Shown: piece after piece, positions 15,462 to 23,656 of the stretch
How positions within the stretch are numbered: position 1 is the first letter of the stretch
How the letters are laid out: every line of letters starts with the position of its first letter
From: Candidatus Gottesmanbacteria bacterium
GTDB lineage: Bacteria; Patescibacteria; Microgenomatia; UBA10105; UBA927
Direction of reading: 5' to 3'
Assembly: GCA_903821745.1 (NCBI GenBank)
Contig: CAIJMI010000002.1
Span: 1-46,334 of the forward strand
DNA: 46,334 bases
The notes under the pieces: model-generated
What the model saw: only the letters and a program-made list of their open reading frames with translations
Databases searched by the model: none
Told to the model about the DNA's origin: nothing
Made by a program: the position numbers and the translations under genes

Positions 15462-15866
15462 ATGGATAAACAATATAAAGAACGGTGGGATTTTAAACTC
15501 ATTGAGCCTTGGTATATGAAAAAGGCGGGGGATCTACAATGGAAGATGTATGAAGGATATCGGGACGATGCCAAGTTTATTCTCAATATGTGGGAACATC
15601 CTGAAACGATAACCGCGCTTCCTGATCCGAATTTTGTGAATGATGGACGCCAAAGAAGAGATAGGTATAGTGAAGAATATTTTAAGTTTTTTGATGACGC
15701 AGTTGTAATTCAGGACTGGCGTAAATTTTTTGGTAGGGTTCCGATTTCAGCCGGATGTACAAGTGAAAATACGAATATACCTAATACTTCTGGTTCTATT
15801 AAATCAGATAAAGAGCAGGAATCTTCACCGTCAGGAGTCCCTATCGATCCTTATACAATATCGTAA
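15462..15866 (+). CDS. Hypothetical protein beside the vsr relic
   Basis: A 134-aa reading frame, rich in Trp, Tyr and Asp in its first 95 residues (ERWDFKLIEPWYMKKAGDLQ; later FDDAVVIQDWRKFFG) and Ser/Pro/Gly-rich after that. I do not recognise it. It begins immediately where the Vsr similarity ends, in a different frame, with no evident ribosome binding site, so it may be a fragment or part of the same inserted segment. The amino acid composition looks protein-like rather than random. Confidence that it is expressed is low. Confidence 0.4.
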   Translation: MDKQYKERWDFKLIEPWYMKKAGDLQWKMYEGYRDDAKFILNMWEHPETITALPDPNFVNDGRQRRDRYSEEYFKFFDDAVVIQDWRKFFGRVPISAGCTSENTNIPNTSGSIKSDKEQESSPSGVPIDPYTIS

Positions 15867-15944
15867 TGTCTTTTCGATTACATTGAACAGCAAGATGACT
15901 GTATAGGTGGTTGAAGCGGGGATAACCATCCCGAAACCTCTTCC

Positions 15945-15973
15945 TTGTAATTCAAGCTCATTTAGTGTAAAAT
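15945..15973 (+). promoter_or_regulatory. Promoter of rpsO
   Basis: TTGTAA (15945-15950), a 17-nt spacer and TAAAAT (15968-15973) precede rpsO. The predicted start is near 15980, only a few bases before the leader hairpin. An unrelated small hairpin (GGGAT-AACC-ATCCC, 15919-15932) lies upstream of this promoter. Confidence 0.6.
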
Positions 15974-15983
15974 ACCCAGTACT

Positions 15984-16010
15984 GGAGCAGGAAAGAGCCG
16001 CTCCCTTTTT
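15984..16010 (+). promoter_or_regulatory. Terminator-like hairpin in the rpsO leader (candidate attenuator)
   Basis: GGAGC (15984-15988), an 11-nt loop, GCTCC (16000-16004) and CTTTTT lie between the rpsO promoter and its ATG at 16022. The stem is short (5 bp), but the T-tract is right. S15 autoregulates through leader RNA structure in other bacteria, so this is a reasonable control element; the mechanism is inferred. Confidence 0.55.
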
Positions 16011-16021
16011 ATTAAATATTT

Positions 16022-16417
16022 ATGGCAACTAAAGCTAAAAAAACAGAAAAAGTAGAAAAAAAGGCCGTCAAAAAGGTCGAAAAAGTTGAGAAAAAAGAAG
16101 CTAAAAAAGCAGTCAAAGCCGTGAAAGCAGCTTCAAAAGTAGAAGAGACCCCAGTGCCAAGTGAAGAAAAAGCACAGATCATCTCCGAATACCAGGTTAA
16201 ACCAGGGGACACAGGGAGTCCTGAAGTGCAGATTGCCCTTTTGACCAGCCGTATCGAAAAGTTAGCCTTACATTTGAAGACAAACAACAAAGATAATCAT
16301 TCACGAAGAGGCCTTCTTGGAATCATTTCTAAACGCCGAAGACTCTTAAATTATCTTGAAACCAAAGAAAAAACACGATTTAAAGAAATATCAAAAAAGT
16401 TAGGTTTAACAAAATAA
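16022..16417 (+). CDS. rpsO: 30S ribosomal protein uS15 with Lys/Ala-rich N-terminal extension
   Basis: This 131-aa protein has its C-terminal about 85 residues as canonical S15 (YQVKPGDTGSPEVQIALLTS, then RIEKLALHLKTNNKDNHSRR, then RRRLLNYLETKEKTRF). The first about 45 residues are an added low-complexity Lys/Ala/Val/Glu segment (repeats like KKVEKVEKKEAKKAVKAVK). Standard S15 is 89 aa. The extension is in frame with the only good start and is followed directly by the conserved domain. S15 binds the 16S central domain early in assembly. The gene precedes pnp as in most bacteria. Confidence 0.93.
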   Translation: MATKAKKTEKVEKKAVKKVEKVEKKEAKKAVKAVKAASKVEETPVPSEEKAQIISEYQVKPGDTGSPEVQIALLTSRIEKLALHLKTNNKDNHSRRGLLGIISKRRRLLNYLETKEKTRFKEISKKLGLTK

Positions 16418-16445
16418 TTTTTCCCTCCGCATACTAGGTGTGAGA

Positions 16446-16539
16446 GGAGAACGATAGGAAGTGCGATGTCTTGAATTTTTGACGAGATACAGTCAAGAAT
16501 AGCACAAAGATTCGAGTTGTCTCACTTCCCCCTTTCTCC
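16446..16539 (+). promoter_or_regulatory. Structured 5' leader of pnp
   Basis: GGAGAA (16446-16451) and GGAAGTG (16457-16463) can pair with CACTTCC (16523-16529) and TTCTCC (16534-16539), giving 13 bp with one small internal loop. Inside it, TCTTGA (16469-16474) can pair with TCAAGA (16493-16498). The whole element ends 32 nt before the pnp ATG. In other bacteria PNPase represses its own leader RNA after cleavage; a similar role here is inferred. Confidence 0.5.
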
Positions 16540-16571
16540 ATCCTCCCTTATAGTAGGCGAGAAGTAATTTT

Positions 16572-18755
16572 ATGAAGATTGTAAAAAAATCCGTTGAAGT
16601 CGGTGGACGTACATTATCTCTTGAAGTTGGTCGGTTTGCAGAACAGGCAAGCGCAGCCGTGGTTGCCCAATATGGTGAAACCATGGTACTTGCAGCAGTG
16701 ACTGCATCAAGCAAAGAAACAACCCTCGACTATTTCCCACTTTCTGTTGAATACGTTGAGCGGCTTTATGCCGGTGGACGCATCAAGGGATCACGTTGGG
16801 TCAAACGGGAAGGCAGACCAACAGATGATGCCGTCCTTGCAGGACGGGTCATTGATCGGTCTATCCGCCCATTGTTTCCAAAAACATACAAACATGATGT
16901 CCAGGTAATTATCACGACTCTTTCCGTTGACGGAGAAAATGATCCAGATGTGTTGGGACTTGTTGCAGCATCAGCTGCCATTGCCATTTCTGAAGTCCCA
17001 TGGAATGGACCAGTCGGAGGTGTCCGTGTCGGATACGTCAAAGATGATGGATCAGACAAAGGAACAATCCTAATTAACCCAACTGCACCACAACAGGAAT
17101 CCAGTGAATTTGATTTTGTTGTTTCTTCCAATGCAGAACGCGTCATGATGCTTGAAGGAGGATTCTGCGAAACACCGGAAGAAGTGGTATTTGAAGCAGT
17201 AGAACAAGCAAAAGTTGCCAACAAAGCAATCATTGATTGTATCAACGAGTTAGTCAAAGATGTTGGCAAAACAAAAGCAGTCATTATTGAACCTGCATCA
17301 ACAGAAGAGCTTGAAGAAAAACTGAAAAAAGATTTCAAGAGCGAACTGGATGACCAATTCAAAAAAACAACCCAAAAAGAAGGTGGAGACACTGGCATGG
17401 GGGATCTCGCAAAAGTGATTGCCGAAAAATATGAACAGGTTTACACGATTCCACAAATCATGGCTGCAATTGACCATATTTTCAAAAACAGAATTCGTGA
17501 GGACGTCTTAGTGCATAGTAAACGTGTCGATGGAAGAAAAATTGATGAAGTCCGACCAATTACCATGGATTTGAGCTTGCTCCCACGGACGCACGGAAGC
17601 GCAATGTTCAAACGGGGTCAGACACAAGTTTTGACTGTTGCAACACTTGGCTCTCCGGACATGGCACAGCTGATTGAAAGCCCAACAGGAGAAGAATCAC
17701 GCCGGTATATTCATCATTACAGTATGCCTCCATATTCCGTTGGAGAAACAGGCCGTGTAGGAACACCATCACGCCGGGAAATTGGACATGGAGCACTTGC
17801 AGAACGGGCACTCATTGCGGTCATTCCTGATGAATCAGATTTTCCATACACCATTCGCTTGGTGTCAGAAATTATGTCGTCCAATGGATCAACATCCATG
17901 GCATCAACCTGCGGATCAACACTTGCCCTTATGGATGCGGGAGTTCCAATTAAAGAACCAGTTGCTGGTATCTCCGTTGGACTCATGACCAATCCAAAAG
18001 ACAAAAAAGAATTCGTGCTTCTTACCGACATCGTCGGAGTCGAAGATTTCGGTGGAGACATGGATTTCAAAGTAGCAGGGACCAAAAATGGTATCACGGC
18101 AATACAACTCGACATGAAAGTGGACGGTATTAGCGATGAAATCGTCAAAGGAGCATTGGAACGTGCAAAAATTGCACGTGCCATGATCTTGGAAAAGATG
18201 CATGCATTAATTGCTGAATCAAGACCAAATCTTTCCCAATATGCACCAAAAGTGCAGATGATTAAGATTCCGGTAGATAGCATTGGTACGGTGATCGGAC
18301 CGGGTGGAAAGATGATCCGGCAAATTCAAACCATCACGGGAGCAATCCTTGATGTGAAAGATGACGGATCCGTATTTATCACCGCCGTGAAGAAAGAAGC
18401 AGTTGATAAGGCCGCAGCATGGATTGAAGGACTGACCCATGAAGTGAAAGCAGGAGAAGAATACGAAGGGGAAGTCAAACGCCTGATGGCATTTGGAGCA
18501 TTTGTGGAAATTCTTCCAGGAAAAGAAGGATTAGTCCACGTGTCACAGATGTCAACATCGTTTGTTCAGGATCCATCAACAGTTGTTGAAATTGGACAAA
18601 AAGTAAAAGTACGGGTGATTGAAATTGATGATCAAGGACGGGTAAACCTTTCCATGCTTTTCGGTGATGATGCAGCAAAAGCACCATCCCGGGAACACAG
18701 AGAAGGTGGAGATCGTCCACGTCGACCATTCAATCGCGGACCACGACGATATTAA
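16572..18755 (+). CDS. pnp: Polynucleotide phosphorylase
   Basis: This 727-aa protein has two RNase PH-like domains (first from residue 1; second beginning VLVHSKRVDGRKIDEVRPIT, with RGQTQVLTVATLG, and later EIMSSNGSTSMAST), a KH domain (IGTVIGPGGKMIRQIQ) and an S1 domain (YEGEVKRLMAFGAFVEI). The C-terminus is an Arg/Gly-rich tail. PNPase degrades RNA 3'-5' by phosphorolysis. It is followed at 22 nt by a Lon-like ATPase and then by RNase J, so the cluster looks like an RNA-turnover operon. A long stem-loop in its leader may mediate autoregulation. Confidence 0.97.
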   Translation: MKIVKKSVEVGGRTLSLEVGRFAEQASAAVVAQYGETMVLAAVTASSKETTLDYFPLSVEYVERLYAGGRIKGSRWVKREGRPTDDAVLAGRVIDRSIRPLFPKTYKHDVQVIITTLSVDGENDPDVLGLVAASAAIAISEVPWNGPVGGVRVGYVKDDGSDKGTILINPTAPQQESSEFDFVVSSNAERVMMLEGGFCETPEEVVFEAVEQAKVANKAIIDCINELVKDVGKTKAVIIEPASTEELEEKLKKDFKSELDDQFKKTTQKEGGDTGMGDLAKVIAEKYEQVYTIPQIMAAIDHIFKNRIREDVLVHSKRVDGRKIDEVRPITMDLSLLPRTHGSAMFKRGQTQVLTVATLGSPDMAQLIESPTGEESRRYIHHYSMPPYSVGETGRVGTPSRREIGHGALAERALIAVIPDESDFPYTIRLVSEIMSSNGSTSMASTCGSTLALMDAGVPIKEPVAGISVGLMTNPKDKKEFVLLTDIVGVEDFGGDMDFKVAGTKNGITAIQLDMKVDGISDEIVKGALERAKIARAMILEKMHALIAESRPNLSQYAPKVQMIKIPVDSIGTVIGPGGKMIRQIQTITGAILDVKDDGSVFITAVKKEAVDKAAAWIEGLTHEVKAGEEYEGEVKRLMAFGAFVEILPGKEGLVHVSQMSTSFVQDPSTVVEIGQKVKVRVIEIDDQGRVNLSMLFGDDAAKAPSREHREGGDRPRRPFNRGPRRY

Positions 18756-18777
18756 ACATTCATGGTATCATGGATGT

Positions 18778-19869
18778 ATGTCATCCCTGTCTGACAGAGT
18801 ATCGCTTTTACGTCGAACCCTTCAAGGAATTCAAATTCCTCCAGAGTTATCCATGCGCATGAGCGGATATTTTGAGGAAATTGAACGCTTGCAGAATGAT
18901 ATTGCAGCACAAGTGCACATTGAACAGCTTCTGGATTACATTGATTGGATCGTGAACCTTCCATGGAATGCAAAATCTGTTGATGCCATTGATATTGCAA
19001 AAGCAACGGAGATGCTCAACAAAAATCATTACGGTATGCAGTCCGTGAAGGACAAGATTATAGAATATTTGGCAGTACTGAAATTACAGCAGGAAAAAGG
19101 AATCGAAGAAAAAGAACTGAAAAACGGAGACACAGGAATGGTACATGGCATGCTTGCCAGACGCGCCCCAATTCTTTGTCTTATTGGTTTGGTTGGAACC
19201 GGAAAAACGACACTCGCAAAATCCGTTGCTGAAGCAATGGGAAGAAAGTTTATTCGTATTCCATTTGGAGGATTATCCGATTCATTGGATTTAAGAGGAC
19301 AATCGCGGGTTCGTCCGGATGCAGAAATAGGACTTATCCTCAAGGGGCTCCGGTATGCAGGAACCAGAAACCCGGTCATGCTTCTTGACGAAGTTGACCG
19401 CGTGGCAGAACATGCACGTGGTGACATCATGGGAGTCTTGGTCGAGCTGTTGGACCCGGAACAGAACAAAGCATTTACGGACCATTATTTAGATTATCCG
19501 TTTGATTTGTCCGATGTCCTGTTTATCGCAACGGCAAACAATACTACAAATATTTCAACGGCAGTGCTTGACCGTCTTGAGGTCATACAAATGCCGTCGT
19601 ATTCAGATCAAGAAAAAATAACAATCGCAAGAGAGTATGTATTACCAGAATTGTTGCGATCATCGGGACTTACAAAGGAGAACTTAACAATTGATGATGC
19701 AGTATGGCCGAAGCTCGTCAGGCCATTGGGGTATGATGCCGGTATCCGTTCTATTGAACGGACCATTAATGGCGTCTGCCGAAAAGTAGCACGGGCAATA
19801 GTAGAAGGAAAAGGAAAAACGTACCACATTACAGAGGAGAATGTGAAAGAGTATGTAGAAACGTATTAA
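18778..19869 (+). CDS. Lon-like AAA+ ATPase without protease domain
   Basis: This 363-aa protein matches only the middle of LonA: the helical segment before the ATPase (LDYIDWIVNLPWNAKS, HYGMQSVKDKIIEYLAVLKL), Walker A GLVGTGKT (137-144), Walker B VMLLDEVDR (200-208), LLDPEQNKAFTDHYLDYPFD, FIATANN and the C-terminal alpha lid (AGIRSIERTINGVCRKVARA). It ends (ENVKEYVETY) where LonA passes into the Ser-Lys protease domain, and the N-terminal substrate domain is also absent. The start at ATG 18778 avoids overlap with pnp. It retains ATPase motifs, so it may be an unfoldase or remodeller rather than a protease. RNase J starts 1 nt after its stop. Confidence 0.88.
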   Translation: MSSLSDRVSLLRRTLQGIQIPPELSMRMSGYFEEIERLQNDIAAQVHIEQLLDYIDWIVNLPWNAKSVDAIDIAKATEMLNKNHYGMQSVKDKIIEYLAVLKLQQEKGIEEKELKNGDTGMVHGMLARRAPILCLIGLVGTGKTTLAKSVAEAMGRKFIRIPFGGLSDSLDLRGQSRVRPDAEIGLILKGLRYAGTRNPVMLLDEVDRVAEHARGDIMGVLVELLDPEQNKAFTDHYLDYPFDLSDVLFIATANNTTNISTAVLDRLEVIQMPSYSDQEKITIAREYVLPELLRSSGLTKENLTIDDAVWPKLVRPLGYDAGIRSIERTINGVCRKVARAIVEGKGKTYHITEENVKEYVETY

Positions 19870-19870
19870 T

Positions 19871-21676
19871 ATGAAACAATTTTTTAAACAGAAAGATCAA
19901 AACAAAAAACCATGGAGATTCCATGGACCAAAACAGTATAAACCACAACAAACCCAACAATTCACACAACAATTTGTCGGATCAGCAGTAGCAAGAAGCT
20001 CAGGGAAAGAAACACTTCGGATTATTCCAGTTGGAGGAAGTGGCAACGTGACAAAAAACATGTTTGCCTATGAACTCCGGTATGACGGGAAGATAAAAGA
20101 GATTCTCATTGTCGACTGCGGTATCGGATTTCCGGATGCGGATATGTACGGCGTTGACGTCGTCATTCCGGATGTCCGGTATTTGGAAGACAAGAAACAA
20201 TATATCAAAGGATTGGTATTTACCCATGGTCATGATGACCATATCGGAGCAATTCCCTATATCTATCCAAAACTTGGGAACATTCCCATGTGGGGAACAC
20301 CACTGACCGCAGCATTTGCAAATTTGAAACTTAAAGAGACCAATATACAAACCCGTGTAACTCCTGTTGAATTTACAACACAGCTGACTATTGGCTCATT
20401 TAAAGTGTCATTTGTGAGAATGACCCATTCCGTACCAGATACGGCCAATTTAATTATTGAAACACCGGTAGGTATTTTTTACCACGGGAGTGATTTCAAG
20501 TTCGATTTTGATCCCTTGGACGGAAAAAAATCAGAGATAGAGAAAATTAATGCGGTTGGCAACCGGGGAGTTATGTGTTTGCTCACGGATTCATTGGGAA
20601 GTGAACGCCCTGGGTTTACGCCATCAGAGCAAAAAATTCGGGATGCCATAGAACGAGAACTTGCAATGTGCCCGGGAAAGTTTTTGTTCACGACACAATC
20701 ATCTAATATTTCCCGTATCCAGCTTGCCATTGACATTGCAATTGCAGCTGGCAGAAAGATTGCATTTTTTGGTAGAAGCATTGATAAAAATGTTGAGGAA
20801 GCATTTGCTCTTGGGTATATGAAATTCCCGCGGGATATGGTTGTTCGCGATCGGGATTTGAAAAAAATGCCAGCATCAAAAATGTTTTTGATTGTTGCAG
20901 GTGCCCAGGGGCAGCCGGAATCAGCACTCACTCGAATGGCAAATGATAATCATACGTTTGTCACCATTTCAGATGGAGATACCGTGATGTTTAGTGCAGA
21001 TCCAATTCCCGGAAATGAAGGTAGTGTTAACACTATCATTGACCAGATTTACCGGACTGGTGCACGGGTTTCCTACACCAGCATTTCAGAAGACTTGCAT
21101 GTATCAGGACACGGAAGCCAGGGGGATCACATGCTGATGCTTACTGCTCTTGGACCACAATACATTTTGCCAATCGGTGGCACCTATCGGCACATGATGA
21201 ATTACCGGATTATTGCAACAGAATGCGGATACCGAAAAAATCAAATATTACTTCCAGAAGAAGGGGATATATTGGAATTTTCAAAATTCGGTCCACCGAA
21301 AGTGGTACAACATATCGCACTTGAAAATGTGATGGTTGATGGACTGGGAATTGGAGACGTTGGAAATATTGTACTTCGCGATCGGCAGACTATTGCCAAT
21401 GAAGGCATTGTGGTTGTTGTCGTTCCAGTTGAAAAATCATCAGGACGGGTGACGAGTGAACCAGACATTATTTCCCGGGGATTTGTGTATATCAAAGAAT
21501 CAGGAGAATTGTTAAATCGCGCAAAACGTCTAGTGAATGAATCACTTCGTGTGAAGCATGGACGTGCAATGGATTGGCACTATATGCGTGAACTGATTGA
21601 AGATAATTTACAGAAGTTTTTAAAGAAAGAAACCGGTAGACAGCCACTGATCGTTCCGGTTATTTTGGAGGTATAA
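19871..21676 (+). CDS. rnj: Ribonuclease J
   Basis: This 601-aa protein begins with a Lys/Gln-rich extension of about 45 residues, then the metallo-beta-lactamase core (IIPVGGSGNVTKNMFAYE, HGHDDH at 119-124, later THSVPDTANLIIETP), the beta-CASP domain (TQSSNISRIQLAIDIA) and HVSGHGSQGDHMLML, where many homologues have HVSGHAS. The C-terminal domain ends near residue 601. RNase J has 5'-3' exo- and endoribonuclease activity in rRNA maturation and mRNA decay. It directly follows the Lon-like ATPase (1 nt) and is convergent with typA (2 nt between stops). Confidence 0.96.
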   Translation: MKQFFKQKDQNKKPWRFHGPKQYKPQQTQQFTQQFVGSAVARSSGKETLRIIPVGGSGNVTKNMFAYELRYDGKIKEILIVDCGIGFPDADMYGVDVVIPDVRYLEDKKQYIKGLVFTHGHDDHIGAIPYIYPKLGNIPMWGTPLTAAFANLKLKETNIQTRVTPVEFTTQLTIGSFKVSFVRMTHSVPDTANLIIETPVGIFYHGSDFKFDFDPLDGKKSEIEKINAVGNRGVMCLLTDSLGSERPGFTPSEQKIRDAIERELAMCPGKFLFTTQSSNISRIQLAIDIAIAAGRKIAFFGRSIDKNVEEAFALGYMKFPRDMVVRDRDLKKMPASKMFLIVAGAQGQPESALTRMANDNHTFVTISDGDTVMFSADPIPGNEGSVNTIIDQIYRTGARVSYTSISEDLHVSGHGSQGDHMLMLTALGPQYILPIGGTYRHMMNYRIIATECGYRKNQILLPEEGDILEFSKFGPPKVVQHIALENVMVDGLGIGDVGNIVLRDRQTIANEGIVVVVVPVEKSSGRVTSEPDIISRGFVYIKESGELLNRAKRLVNESLRVKHGRAMDWHYMRELIEDNLQKFLKKETGRQPLIVPVILEV

Positions 21677-21678
21677 GG

Positions 21679-23511
21679 TTACACTTTAGGAGATAATCCT
21701 CGGTCAACGCGGTTGCGTTCGACGGATGTTAAAAATTTCTTTCGAAGTCGAAGATTAATAGGTGTGATTTCAAGAAGTTCATCTTCTTCCACAAAGTCCA
21801 AACATTGTTCCAGTGAAAACACGGTTGGTGGATCCAGTTGAATGGCAATGTCAGCATTTGCAGAATGAATATTTGTTAATTTTTTAATTTTACAGACATT
21901 GATTTCAATGTCATCCTGTCTTGTGTTCATTCCGATAATCATTCCTGCATAGACGGGGACGCCCGGACCAATAAATGCCTTTCCCCGTTCCTGTACGGTT
22001 TGGAGTGCGTACCCAGTTGATTTTCCTGTTTCAAATGCGATAAGGACACCATTTCGAAGTTTTGGTACATGTGCGCCAAGGGGAAAATAGCCGATGAAAC
22101 GAGTTGAGAAAATGCCGTTTCCTCGGGTCTTGGTCATGATATCTCCCCGAAATCCGAGTAAATTTCTGCTGGAAACTTTGTAGACCATCCGGGTAACACC
22201 GCGGTCTGATGTAAAGGTATCAAGCATTTCTGCTTTTCGTTTTCCAAGTTCTTCCGTTATAACACCAACATAGGCATTATCAATTTCAATCGTAATTTCT
22301 TCGAATGGTTCCTGTGTTTGTCCGTCAATCTCTTTGAGGATTACTTCTGGTTTTCCAACCTGCATTTCATATCCTTCACGTCGCAAGTTTTCAAGCAGAA
22401 TTGCCAAGTGCAGTTCTCCGCGTCCGGCAACGATAAATCCGTTTCCCTGCGGATTGTCCGTGATATTAATACCGATATTTGTCTGTTTTTCCTTCAAAAG
22501 TCGGGCATGAATCTGTCTTGCAGTACAGAATTTTCCTTCGCGTCCTGCAAAAGGACTGGTGTTTGCAGACAGGGAAATTTTCAAAGTTGGCTCCTCGAGT
22601 TTAATGGTTGGATACCCGGTTGGATCGGATGGGTCAGTAATGGTTTGACCAATCGCAACATCAGGTATTCCAGTAACCGCGACAATATCACCGGTTTTTG
22701 CAATCGTTGTTTCGACCCGTTTGAGTCCCACGCTCGTAAACACCTGTTCGATTTTGTATTGTCCGACTTTTTCATTTTCATTTAAAAGCAAAATGGATTG
22801 TCCTGGGGAAATGGTTCCCTGGGTCAATTTTCCAATTGCATATGTTCCTTTGTAATCATCAAAATCAAGCGTAGAAACCAACATTTTTGTTGGCATATCT
22901 GCATTTGCTTTTGGTGGAGGAATCACTTTTAAGATGGATTCAAAGACAGGTGTCAGATCGGCATCTGCATTCATATCTTCCGGATACGGATCCCATGCTT
23001 TTCCCTGTCGACCGATTGCATAGATAACTGGATACATAAGGTCATCTTCATGTGTTGCAAGATGAAGGAATAGCTCTTCAATTTCTTTGACTACTTCTTC
23101 GACCCGTGCATCTTTGCGGTCAATTTTGTTCACAACAACGATGAGTTTTAAATGCAGTTCGAGTGCTTTTTTGAGCACGAACTGTGTCTGTGGAAGGGGA
23201 CCTTCTGCAGCATCAACAACGAGAACGGCACCGTCTGCCATATTAATGGTACGTTCTACCTCTCCTGAGAAGTCTGCATGCCCTGGAGTATCAATGATAT
23301 TGATCTTTGTCCCGTTATACATAACTGAGGTGTTTTTGGCCAATATGGTGATTCCCTTTTCGCGTTCCAGAGGATTGGCATCAAGAATGGTGGTTTGGTT
23401 CATTTCAGCTTCATTATCCCGGAATGTATGGGTCTGTTTGAGCATCCCGTCAACGAGTGTGGTTTTTCCGTGGTCAACGTGAGCGATAATGGCAACATTT
23501 CGAATATCCAT
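21679..23511 (-). CDS. typA: Ribosome-associated GTPase TypA/BipA
   Basis: This 610-aa translational GTPase has IAHVDHGKTTLVDGML (G1), REKGITILAKNT (G2), DTPGHADFSGEVERTINMAD (G3), NKIDRKDARVEEV (G4), EF-Tu-like domain II, and the BipA C-terminus (SRNLLGFRGDIMTKTRGNG, later LRKKFLTSVERNR). BipA acts on ribosome assembly and stress adaptation. I chose the ATG at 23511: the longer frame to 23601 would run through a promoter and a leader hairpin and adds 30 residues unlike the family. The gene is convergent with rnj and divergent from ftsK. Confidence 0.96.
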   Translation of the reverse strand: MDIRNVAIIAHVDHGKTTLVDGMLKQTHTFRDNEAEMNQTTILDANPLEREKGITILAKNTSVMYNGTKINIIDTPGHADFSGEVERTINMADGAVLVVDAAEGPLPQTQFVLKKALELHLKLIVVVNKIDRKDARVEEVVKEIEELFLHLATHEDDLMYPVIYAIGRQGKAWDPYPEDMNADADLTPVFESILKVIPPPKANADMPTKMLVSTLDFDDYKGTYAIGKLTQGTISPGQSILLLNENEKVGQYKIEQVFTSVGLKRVETTIAKTGDIVAVTGIPDVAIGQTITDPSDPTGYPTIKLEEPTLKISLSANTSPFAGREGKFCTARQIHARLLKEKQTNIGINITDNPQGNGFIVAGRGELHLAILLENLRREGYEMQVGKPEVILKEIDGQTQEPFEEITIEIDNAYVGVITEELGKRKAEMLDTFTSDRGVTRMVYKVSSRNLLGFRGDIMTKTRGNGIFSTRFIGYFPLGAHVPKLRNGVLIAFETGKSTGYALQTVQERGKAFIGPGVPVYAGMIIGMNTRQDDIEINVCKIKKLTNIHSANADIAIQLDPPTVFSLEQCLDFVEEDELLEITPINLRLRKKFLTSVERNRVDRGLSPKV

Positions 23512-23512
23512 A

Positions 23513-23557
23513 GAAAAAAGAAATCCCCGCCCTAGCGACAATAAATCGTAGCGGGGA
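23513..23557 (-). promoter_or_regulatory. Terminator-like hairpin in the typA leader (candidate attenuator)
   Basis: On the minus strand, TTCCCCGC (from 23558), a 20-nt loop that can fold further, GCGGGGA (23530-23524) and a T-rich tract (TTTCTTTTTTCT) run right up to the typA ATG. The GC-rich stem has 7 consecutive pairs. It lies downstream of the typA -10 box and upstream of the start codon, the same layout as in nusA, rpsO and rpoB. Confidence 0.6.
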
Positions 23558-23567
23558 ATACTTACAT

Positions 23568-23576
23568 AGTATACCA
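23568..23576 (-). promoter_or_regulatory. Extended -10 promoter of typA
   Basis: On the minus strand, TGGTATACT (23576-23568) is an extended -10 element (TGn plus TATACT). No good -35 is visible. It predicts a leader of about 50 nt that contains the hairpin. Confidence 0.5.
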
Positions 23577-23618
23577 CTTTTGAGACCCCCCGGCTAGGCA
23601 TTGATTTTTGAGTTCTTG

Positions 23619-23647
23619 TTGAACTTATATCTATTTTTTTCTATACT
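23619..23647 (+). promoter_or_regulatory. Promoter of ftsK
   Basis: TTGAAC (23619-23624), a 17-nt spacer and TATACT (23642-23647) lie 9 nt before the ftsK ATG at 23657, so the leader is only about 3 nt. Confidence 0.75.
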
Positions 23648-23656
23648 GTTACAAGT

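Noticed and set aside
23512..23601. 30-residue N-terminal extension of typA
   Set aside because: The extension runs through the -10 box and the leader hairpin and is unlike BipA N-termini; the ATG at 23511 gives the standard start.
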